DNA from: Bacteroidales bacterium
GTDB taxonomy: Bacteria > Bacteroidota > Bacteroidia > Bacteroidales > P3
Assembly (NCBI GenBank): GCA_017483575.1
Contig: JAFUWF010000001.1
Span: 36,241 to 100,240, forward strand
DNA: 64,000 nt
Direction of reading: 5' to 3'
Part shown: positions 36,896-48,313 of the stretch, piece after piece
Position numbering within the stretch: the stretch's first letter is position 1
Layout: each line of letters begins with the position of its first letter
Position numbers and translations under genes: made by a program
Notes under the pieces: generated by a model
What the model was told of the DNA's origin: nothing
The model's input: the letters and a program-made list of their open reading frames with translations, nothing else
Databases searched by the model: none

Positions 36896-37438
36896 ATGGT
36901 TAAATATTGCACACTCTTCACAACTTTTTTCAAAATCGGTGCCTTCACCATCGGCGGCGGCTACGCCATGATACCCCTCATCCAGCGCGAAGTCGTTGAG
37001 CGTCACCGCTGGATGGACGACGGCGACTTCCTCGACTCCCTCGCCGTCGCGCAGACCATGCCGGGCATCCTGGCCGCCAACATTGCCGCCCTCGTGGGCC
37101 AGCGGCTGCTGGGCACTCGCGGCGCGCTCCTCGCCGTTTTCGCCAATATCCTCTCCCCCGTCCTCTCCATCCTCCTCATCTCCATCCTCTTCTCGCGCTT
37201 TGCACACCTCGCCCCTGTCCAGCATGTCATGTTCGCCCTCCGTCCGGCCGTCGTGGCCCTCATCGCCGCCTCCGTCGTCGTCCTGGCCCGTCGCTCCCAC
37301 CTTGCATGGCGCAACTGCTGGATTCCCCTTCTCGCCTGCCTCCTGATTGTCCTCCTCGGCGTCAGCCCCGTCCTCATACTCCTCGCTGCCATCGCCGGCA
37401 GCTGCCTCTACACCAAACTCTCCCCGAAAAAACACTAA
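36896..37438 (+). CDS. chromate transporter (CHR) half, N-type
   Basis: 180 residues, five or six TM helices, with the CHR signature TFFKIGAFTIGGGYAMIPLIQREVVERHRWM and VAQTMPGILAANIAALVG. One half of a split short-chain CHR pair that works with the next gene. Substrate in an anaerobe is uncertain. Its TAA stop lies in a 7-bp array. Confidence 0.9.
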   Translation: MVKYCTLFTTFFKIGAFTIGGGYAMIPLIQREVVERHRWMDDGDFLDSLAVAQTMPGILAANIAALVGQRLLGTRGALLAVFANILSPVLSILLISILFSRFAHLAPVQHVMFALRPAVVALIAASVVVLARRSHLAWRNCWIPLLACLLIVLLGVSPVLILLAAIAGSCLYTKLSPKKH

Positions 37439-37477
37439 CCACTGACCACTAACCACTGACCACTGACCACTAAAAAA
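37434..37477. repeat. 7-bp-period array between the two CHR genes
   Basis: Six units: CACTAAC CACTGAC CACTAAC CACTGAC CACTGAC CACTAAA. The first TAA is the stop of the upstream gene and the array ends next to the next ATG. Confidence 0.65.
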
Positions 37478-38104
37478 ATGTTCCTCCAGCTCATATCCAC
37501 GTTCCTGCTCATCGGCCTGCTGACCTTCGGCGGTGGATACGCCATGATTGCCCTCATCCAGGACCAGGTCGTCCTGCAGCACCATTGGCTCAGCGCGACG
37601 CAGTTCGCCGACATCCTGGCCATCTCGCAGGTCACCCCCGGTCCCGTAGGCATCAATACCGCCACCTTCACTGGCTATACCGTTGCCCTCCAGGCCGGCT
37701 ACCCCCAGGCTGTCGCCGTTCTCGCAGCCCTCCTTGCCTCCCTCGCCGTCCTCGCGCTGCCTCTCACGCTCATCCTTCTCGTTGGCCGCTGGCTCGCCGC
37801 ACACCGCCAGAACCCTTATGTCGCCGCCCTCTTCCCCGTCCTCCGCCTCGTGGTCATCGGGCTCATCGCCGCCGCTGCCATCTCCCTCATGCCCACCGCC
37901 TTCGCTCCGGTTCCCAACAGTGTCAACATTTCAATTCTCAATTCTCAATTCTCAATTTTCAATTTAATAATCTTCGCCGTCGTATTCACACTTTCCGTCC
38001 TGCCGAAGAAATGTTTTTCCGCTCTCCACTCCCCGCTCTCCGCTCTCCAATCCCCCATCGCCCTCATCATCCTCACTGCCCTCGCCGGGCTGCTACTCTA
38101 CTAA
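37478..38104 (+). CDS. chromate transporter (CHR) half, C-type
   Basis: 208 residues. Signature LTFGGGYAMIALIQDQVV and ADILAISQVTPGPVGINTATFTGY. Partner of the upstream CHR half. An in-frame 7-bp array (37931-37965) encodes ISILNSQFSIFNL just before the last hydrophobic segment, lengthening a loop compared with the usual about 180 residues. Confidence 0.88.
   Translation: MFLQLISTFLLIGLLTFGGGYAMIALIQDQVVLQHHWLSATQFADILAISQVTPGPVGINTATFTGYTVALQAGYPQAVAVLAALLASLAVLALPLTLILLVGRWLAAHRQNPYVAALFPVLRLVVIGLIAAAAISLMPTAFAPVPNSVNISILNSQFSIFNLIIFAVVFTLSVLPKKCFSALHSPLSALQSPIALIILTALAGLLLY
37929..37968. repeat. in-frame 7-bp-period array inside the CHR gene
   Basis: Units TCAATTC TCAATTC TCAATTC TCAATTT TCAATTT. 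Same wording as the arrays at 757, 25373 and 55193, in the opposite sense to the last. Confidence 0.65.
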
Positions 38105-38457
38105 GTAACTGTTTTGATTTTATCGTTGATAATCACGAACCGCCCACTCAACGCCCTCCCTCAACTCCATGTTGATGTTCGCACGGATAGACCTGCCGTA
38201 ACGGCCATCATACGAACAACAGGAACTCTGGAGACCCACGCCCTCAGCCTGTTCTTCTTTTCATAAAGATTCTTATAGCAAGTTGACTTTCAGACAAATA
38301 ATAAACATCATAAACAAATAGACTGACGTTTTCATAGCATTTGTTAAAAAATAATTTGCGAAAATCCATTTTTTTTTGCTATCTTTGCACCTTGAGAGTG
38401 AACAAGTGCAGACATGAAAACCATAGAAATTAATAAAACAAAACAATAATATATAAT
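38105..38457 (+). promoter_or_regulatory. gap with the butyrate kinase promoter
   Basis: 353 bp without a gene. The promoter is TTTG 38355-38358, 21-bp gap, TATCTTTG 38380-38387, giving a leader of about 65 nt. I see no other feature in 38105-38340. Confidence 0.65.
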
Positions 38458-39549
38458 ATGAGCAACAAAAAATACACGCTGGTAATCAATCCTGGTGCCA
38501 CATCGACCAAAGCCGCCATCTACGAGGGCGAAACCGAAGTTTTTACCGAGAACCTCTCCCACCCCATCGAGGAGATCCAGAAGTTTAAGGAAGTCGCCGA
38601 CCAGTTCGACTACCGCAAGACCGCCATTCTCGACATGGTGAAGCGCCACGGCGTAAGCACCGACGAAATCGCCGTCGTCATGGGCCGCGGTGGCCTCACC
38701 CGTCCCTGCGAGAGCGGCTGCTACCGCGTCAACGACCTGATGAAGGAAGAATGCCACGCCGGTATCCAGGGCAAGCACGCCTGCAACCTCGGCGCCCTTA
38801 TCAGCGACGCCATTGCCAAGGAAATCGGCCTCGAGTGCGCCTACATCGCCGACCCCGGCATCGTGGACGAACGTCCGGAGTACGCCAAAATCAGCGGCCA
38901 CCCCGTGTTCGACCTCGACCCCTCGCACGAGGGTGTTATCTGGCATTGCCTGAACCAGAAGATGACCGCCAAGCTCTATGCCCGCGAGCTCGGCAAGAAA
39001 TATGAAGACCTCAACCTCATCATCGCCCACATGGGCGGCGGCGTCAGCGTGGGCGTGCACGAGCACGGTCGCTGCGTCGAGGTGAACCGTGCCCTCTGCG
39101 GCCTCGGTGCCTTCTCCCCCACCCGTTGCGGAAGCATCAACGCCTCCAAGCTCATCGAGGTGGCCACCAGCGGCAAATACACAGAGGCCCAGCTGAAGAA
39201 GATGGTCACCGCCGAAGGCGGCTTCGTGGCCTACCTCGGCACCAACGATGCCTACGAGGTCGAGAAACGCGCCCTCGCCGGCGACGAGAAGTGCAAGCTC
39301 CTCGTGGACGCCTTCTGCTATCAGGTGGCTATGGAAATCAGCCGCTTGGCCGCTGTGGTCAACGGCAAGGTGGATGCTATCCTCCTCACCGGCGGCATCG
39401 CCTACAGCAAGCCTTGGATGGCTCAGATTACCGAGAAAATCGACTGGATTGCCCCCGTCAAGGTCTACAAGGGCGAGAACGAGATGCTGGCCCTCGCCAT
39501 CTGTGGCAAGGAAGTACTCGACGGCGTCGAAGTGAAAGAGTATAAATAA
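38458..39549 (+). CDS. buk: butyrate kinase
   Basis: 363 residues, normal length for the acetate/butyrate kinase family. Motifs VINPGATSTKAAIYEG (phosphate 1), IAHMGGGVSVGVHEHGR and LTGGIAYSK. It converts butyryl phosphate + ADP to butyrate + ATP in fermentation, or acts on branched acyl phosphates. No phosphotransbutyrylase gene is adjacent, so the partner is elsewhere. Confidence 0.93.
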   Translation: MSNKKYTLVINPGATSTKAAIYEGETEVFTENLSHPIEEIQKFKEVADQFDYRKTAILDMVKRHGVSTDEIAVVMGRGGLTRPCESGCYRVNDLMKEECHAGIQGKHACNLGALISDAIAKEIGLECAYIADPGIVDERPEYAKISGHPVFDLDPSHEGVIWHCLNQKMTAKLYARELGKKYEDLNLIIAHMGGGVSVGVHEHGRCVEVNRALCGLGAFSPTRCGSINASKLIEVATSGKYTEAQLKKMVTAEGGFVAYLGTNDAYEVEKRALAGDEKCKLLVDAFCYQVAMEISRLAAVVNGKVDAILLTGGIAYSKPWMAQITEKIDWIAPVKVYKGENEMLALAICGKEVLDGVEVKEYK

Positions 39550-39555
39550 GAGACA

Positions 39556-40323
39556 ATGAAAAAAAATATTGTTATTGCTGCCATGGGTGTGGCGCTGCTC
39601 TGCGGCGCCACCGTCCAGGCACAGGACATTACCATCAAGAAGGGCAAGGTGACCATGACCGAGGCCCAGTACAACGAACTGAAGGCCAAAGCCGAGGCTT
39701 ACGACCAACTGCGGGCGGCCCCTGCCACCTTCAACGACTCGGCCTCCTATGCCATCGGGCGCGACATCTACAACCAGTGGAATGCCCAGCAGCTGGGCAT
39801 CGACGGCCGCATGGCCGGCCTGGCCATGATGGAGTGCGCCGTAGCCCAGCCCCGCTTCGGCGACGACGTGGCCATGCCCCTGCTTCAGCGCTTCCAGCGC
39901 GCCTTCGAAGAGCGCAGCCAGGCCGCCGGACGCGAGAACATCGAGAAGGGCGAGAAGTTCATGAAGGAAATCAGCAACAACAAGTCGGTCTACACCACCA
40001 AGAGCGGCCTGAAATACCGCAAGCTGAAGGACGGCAACGGCAAGCACCCCACGGGGACCGACCGCGTCAAAGTGCACTACACCGGCAAGCTCATCGACGG
40101 CACGACCTTCGACAGCAGCGTGGACCGTGGACAGCCCATCACCTTCGGCCTGAACGAGGTCATCCCCGGATGGACCGAAGGCCTCCAGCTGATGGACGAA
40201 GGCTCGAAGTACATGCTCTACATCCCCTACAATCTGGGCTACGGCATGCGCGACATGGGCAATATCCCCGCCGGTTCCACCCTCGTATTCGAGGTCGAAC
40301 TGATTGAAATCAACCCTAAATAG
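39556..40323 (+). CDS. FKBP-type peptidyl-prolyl isomerase (exported)
   Basis: 255 residues. Signal MKKNIVIAAMGVALLCGATVQAQ, an N-terminal helical dimerisation region (about 60-150), then an FKBP domain: VKVHYTGKLIDGTTFDSSVDRG, EVIPGWTEGLQLMDEG, YIPYNLGYG, STLVFEVELIEI. It folds periplasmic or surface proteins. The stop (TAG) is 1 bp before the GTG start of aroC. Confidence 0.92.
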   Translation: MKKNIVIAAMGVALLCGATVQAQDITIKKGKVTMTEAQYNELKAKAEAYDQLRAAPATFNDSASYAIGRDIYNQWNAQQLGIDGRMAGLAMMECAVAQPRFGDDVAMPLLQRFQRAFEERSQAAGRENIEKGEKFMKEISNNKSVYTTKSGLKYRKLKDGNGKHPTGTDRVKVHYTGKLIDGTTFDSSVDRGQPITFGLNEVIPGWTEGLQLMDEGSKYMLYIPYNLGYGMRDMGNIPAGSTLVFEVELIEINPK

Positions 40324-40324
40324 T

Positions 40325-41251
40325 GTGAACACTTTCGGAAAAAGATTCCGCCTGACTACCTACGGCGAGTCCCACGGGCTCGCCGTAGGTGGCATTATAG
40401 ACGGTTGCCCTTCGCAGCTGTCCATCGATTTCGAGGCCATAGAGGCCGACCTGCGGCGGCGTTCCTCCGGCGCCCCACGCCAGGAAGAGGACCGGGTAGA
40501 ATGGCTCTCCGGCATCAAGGACGGCATCACCCTCGGCACCCCCATAGCTTTCTGCATCCGCAACCACAACGCCCGTCCGGACGACTACGCCACGCTGGAG
40601 CACCTCTATCGTCCGGGCCACGCCGACTACACCTATGAGGCACGTTTTGGCGTGCGCGACCACCGCGGCGGCGGCCGCGCATCGGCACGCGAGACGGTGG
40701 CACGCGTTGTTGCCGGTGCCATCGCCAAGCAAGCCATCGGGCCTGTATCCATTCACGCCGAGGTGGACACCCTCGGCCCTGAAGGCGACACCCGCGGGGG
40801 CATCGTGAATTGCCGCATCGACGGCCTCCGGGCCGGCGTGGGCAACCCCATCTTCGGCAAATTGGGAGCTCTGCTGGCGCAGGCCATGATGTCCATCCCG
40901 TCAGCCATAGGCTTCGAGATGGGTGCAGGTTTTGCTGCCGCAAGGATGAAAGGCAGCGAGTTTGTGGACCGGTGGGCACCTCATCCATTCAGCCACTCGG
41001 CCACTCGGCCACTCACCACAACCAACCATTGCGGTGGCGTGCAAGGGGGCATTAGCAACGGCATGCCCGTGGAGTTCCGCGTGGCCTTCCACCCCGTGGT
41101 GACGTTGCCTTCGGAGGTGGAATGTCTGTCTGACGAGGGAACACTTGTGCCCACAACTATCGTTGGACGGCACGACAGCTGTCAGGTGCTACGCACTCCC
41201 GTCATCGTAGAGGCTATGGCAGCCCTGACGCTTGCCGATTTGCTTGTATAA
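40325..41251 (+). CDS. aroC: chorismate synthase, compact form
   Basis: 308 residues from GTG 40325 (VNTFGKRFRLTTYGESHG), chosen because it matches the family start. Catalytic and FMN motifs are kept: TYGESHGLAVGGIIDG, DHRGGGRASARET, CGGVQGGISNGMP, GRHDSC. It makes chorismate from EPSP with reduced FMN. It is about 45 residues shorter than usual: the segment after GPVSIHAEV that normally contains a helical stretch is missing. An 8-bp-period array (40985-41015) encodes PFSHSATRPL in frame before the NHCGG motif. Confidence 0.9.
   Translation: MNTFGKRFRLTTYGESHGLAVGGIIDGCPSQLSIDFEAIEADLRRRSSGAPRQEEDRVEWLSGIKDGITLGTPIAFCIRNHNARPDDYATLEHLYRPGHADYTYEARFGVRDHRGGGRASARETVARVVAGAIAKQAIGPVSIHAEVDTLGPEGDTRGGIVNCRIDGLRAGVGNPIFGKLGALLAQAMMSIPSAIGFEMGAGFAAARMKGSEFVDRWAPHPFSHSATRPLTTTNHCGGVQGGISNGMPVEFRVAFHPVVTLPSEVECLSDEGTLVPTTIVGRHDSCQVLRTPVIVEAMAALTLADLLV
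40984..41017. repeat. in-frame 8-bp-period array inside aroC
   Basis: Units CAGCCACT CGGCCACT CGGCCACT CACC. Replaces the usual loop before the conserved THTNHSGG-type motif. Confidence 0.55.
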
Positions 41252-41269
41252 CAAAAAAATATTTGGATT

Positions 41270-42037
41270 ATGAAATACAAACTTAGAACATTCATCTGCC
41301 TAAGCCTGCTCCTGCTTGGCGCCAGCGCATGCAAGCACGACGGCTTCACCATCGAAGGCACCATCGAAGGGGGCGCAGGCAAGAGCCTATGGATCGAGGA
41401 GATTGCTCCCGAAGGGCCCATTTTTATCGACTCCATCCGCATGGATGCCAACGGCCACTTCAAATACCGCTACAACCCGCCTTACAAGAGCCTCTACAAC
41501 CTTCACACAACGGAGAACAACTATATTGTGACCCTGCCGTCAAACGGCGAGCGCATCGAAGTGACGGGCAAATACGACAACCTTTCGCTGACCTACAATG
41601 TGAAAGGCTCGACGGAGAGCGCGCTCCTGTGGCAGCTCCAGCAGTACACCAACGATGGCTCGAAGATTCTTTTTGCCCTGGTGGATTCCGTGAACCACTA
41701 CGATGCCCTCCTGGCGGCAAAAGAAATCGACAACGCCACCTACGACGCGCTGAAGGCCACCATGGACTCCATCTATCATGCCACCTTTGTGGAGCAGCAG
41801 GAGTATGTTTGTCGCTTCGTGGAGGAGAACGCCGGGTCGCTTTCGGCGCTGATTGCGCTCTACAAGCCGTTCAACAACCGCGCCCTCATCGACCCGCGCG
41901 ACCCTGTGAGCATCGAATATTTCGACCTGGTGCTGGAAGGCCTGCAACGCGAACTGCCCGACAATCCGCACACGCTGCACTTCAAGAACACCACGGAGCA
42001 CCTGCGGAGCGCGCTGGCGCGGCAGGAAGAGCAATAA
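41270..42037 (+). CDS. DUF4369 lipoprotein without thioredoxin domain
   Basis: 255 residues. Lipobox LGASAC (Cys21). FTIEGTIEGGAGKSLWIEEI and GHFKYRY are the DUF4369 start, a domain that in Bacteroidota usually precedes an AhpC/TSA thioredoxin fold. Here the protein ends (ARQEEQ) before any CxxC, so it is a DUF4369-only or truncated form. A terminator follows at once. Confidence 0.78.
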   Translation: MKYKLRTFICLSLLLLGASACKHDGFTIEGTIEGGAGKSLWIEEIAPEGPIFIDSIRMDANGHFKYRYNPPYKSLYNLHTTENNYIVTLPSNGERIEVTGKYDNLSLTYNVKGSTESALLWQLQQYTNDGSKILFALVDSVNHYDALLAAKEIDNATYDALKATMDSIYHATFVEQQEYVCRFVEENAGSLSALIALYKPFNNRALIDPRDPVSIEYFDLVLEGLQRELPDNPHTLHFKNTTEHLRSALARQEEQ

Positions 42038-42038
42038 A

Positions 42039-42076
42039 AAGAAAGGCATCCGGTTCGGATGCCTTTCTTTTTTTTA
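42039..42076. terminator. bidirectional terminator
   Basis: Perfect 12-bp arms GAAAGGCATCCG / CGGATGCCTTTC (42041-42067) with A- and T-runs outside. It serves the DUF4369 gene on the plus strand and gcvP on the minus strand. Confidence 0.9.
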
Positions 42077-42089
42077 CCTTGCGGTTTCT

Positions 42090-44939
<2,850 letters not shown>

Positions 44940-44982
44940 ATTATTTGTTTTAATAAATATATCTGTATTAAACTTTTCTTTC

Positions 44983-46539
44983 TTACTGAGCCCTCATAGG
45001 TGAATCCAATGCACCCCAAGCGTTGTCACTCCCCATAAAGAAGCGGCAACGCAACACACGGCGCACAGTCTCAATGCGGACGATATAACTGCCGGCAGGC
45101 AGACGCTTCATGTTGACGCTACCTTTGCGGCCGTTTCCGGAATAGACACATTCGCCCGCCTGGTTGAAGAGCGATACCGAAACAACCTTCTCACTCTTCG
45201 GGAAGTTCCATTTCAGTCGCTTGCGGTCCTTGTCGAAGGTCACCTCTTTCAGGTCGTTGATGGTGATGGCCACCTCCTGAAGGTCGACCGTGTCGCGGAT
45301 AACCTTGTAGCCATCCTTGTAGATGGTGTCGACACGATAGATTGTATCGTGGAATATCAGCGTTCCCGAAGGACGCGTCATTGCCACATAGTTCTCGTTG
45401 CCCTTGGGCAGGAAGGTACGGGGGTTGTCGCGATTGCCGTCGTTCCAGCCGTCGAAACCGAAACCGGCGGCACAAACAGCCGTCAGCCGCACGCTGTCGC
45501 CCAAACCATATTCGCCGGCACCCGTCACGATGCCCGCTTCGGGATTGTCCATCGAGCCGCTAATGGCGAAGGTGCAACTACCGAAGGTCTCGAACGTCCC
45601 AAGCCTCTTCCAGAAACCGGATTTTTCGTAGAGACGCTTGCTCACGCAGGGCACACTGAACTTCGCCGTCTTCGGAATGTCGGAGAAGGTGGTAACCACA
45701 ATCTCGGGCGGATACATCGGATTGACTTTCACCTGTTTCAATCCCACACAATGGTAGAACGCGCGGCCACCGATGTGCTTCACCGAAGCACCGATGATGA
45801 CCGATTTCAACGAGTGGCATTGGTGGAATGCACATTCGCCGATGCTCTCCACGCCGTCCGGTATCGTCACTCCGCCTCCAAGACTGCTGCAGTAGGCGAA
45901 AGCATATTTGCCCACATACGCCAGCGACGAAGGCAGAACGAGGGAGTCGCTGATGGCATCCACTCCACAGAAAGCGTAGTCGGGGATGCGGCGCACGTCC
46001 TCGTCCACCGTCACCTTCCTCAGGCTACGGCAGTTGCCAAAGACCGTCATGCTCACCGAACCTCCCATATACTCGCAATCCCTGGCGCGGAACAACACTT
46101 CCGTCAGCGCCGAGCATCCATAGAATGCCGAAGCGCCGATACGGACCACATTCGCTCCGATACTCACTTTCCCTTTCATACCGCTGCAACCGTAGAAAGC
46201 ATAGGCTCCGATTTCTCGCACCGTCTCGGGCATCACCACAAGTTGCATCTTGCTGCAACCCGAAAAAGCCCTGTCTCCTATCGCCGTAACGGCATACTCC
46301 GTCCCTTTCCATTTCACCTTGGCAGGGATAATCACCGCTCCCGAAGGCTGGCGGTGACCGTAGTAGTGGTTCGTTCCTCCCGTCCTCGGCGGCACAACCT
46401 TCACGTAGCGGTTCTGCACATCCGTGACGTTGAAGAACAAGGAATCGCCGTTGCTCAGCCTGATTCCAAAATCGTATGCTTTGGCTTCCAAGGCGAATAC
46501 GCCCATCAGTAACAATGCAATGGCGATTCCTTTTTTCAT
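44983..46539 (-). CDS. secreted BspA-type leucine-rich-repeat protein with T9SS-like C-terminus
   Basis: 518 residues. Signal MKKGIAIALLLMGVFALEAKA; LRR_5 repeats (about 75-290) with units like RAFSGCSKMQLVVMPETVREIGAYAF; an InlB B-like bacterial repeat (VTGAGEYGLGDSVRLTAVCAAGFGFDGWN, about 345-375); a C-terminal sorting-like domain (VSLFNQAGECVYSGN to LPAGSYIVRIETVRRVLRCRFFM, about 435-500). It is probably exported by the type IX system and attached to the cell surface. Binding target unknown. 43 bp upstream of gcvP on the same strand. Confidence 0.8.
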   Translation of the reverse strand: MKKGIAIALLLMGVFALEAKAYDFGIRLSNGDSLFFNVTDVQNRYVKVVPPRTGGTNHYYGHRQPSGAVIIPAKVKWKGTEYAVTAIGDRAFSGCSKMQLVVMPETVREIGAYAFYGCSGMKGKVSIGANVVRIGASAFYGCSALTEVLFRARDCEYMGGSVSMTVFGNCRSLRKVTVDEDVRRIPDYAFCGVDAISDSLVLPSSLAYVGKYAFAYCSSLGGGVTIPDGVESIGECAFHQCHSLKSVIIGASVKHIGGRAFYHCVGLKQVKVNPMYPPEIVVTTFSDIPKTAKFSVPCVSKRLYEKSGFWKRLGTFETFGSCTFAISGSMDNPEAGIVTGAGEYGLGDSVRLTAVCAAGFGFDGWNDGNRDNPRTFLPKGNENYVAMTRPSGTLIFHDTIYRVDTIYKDGYKVIRDTVDLQEVAITINDLKEVTFDKDRKRLKWNFPKSEKVVSVSLFNQAGECVYSGNGRKGSVNMKRLPAGSYIVRIETVRRVLRCRFFMGSDNAWGALDSPMRAQ

Positions 46540-46570
46540 CTCTACTACTATTTTATATTATTATTTTTTT

Positions 46571-48193
<1,623 letters not shown>

Positions 48194-48211
48194 ATTAACT
48201 TTATTTTTTTT

Positions 48212-48310
48212 TTACGACAACCTTGACTACCAAGACAACGTGCAAAGCAACCCTACCGGCGCTTGCTGCGCCGGCAAAGGTTGTCTCTGTTGTCTCTGTT
48301 GTCGTTCATA
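48212..48310. repeat. inverted 9-bp-period arrays around a hairpin between ppdK and pckA
   Basis: Right arm (48281-48305): TTGTCTCTG TTGTCTCTG TTGTCG. Left arm (48218-48250): opposite-sense ACGACAACC, AAGACAACG, AAGCAACC. The core is the hairpin CCGGCGCTTGCTGCGCCGG (48257-48275). The gap holds nothing else. Confidence 0.65.
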
Positions 48311-48313
48311 CAT

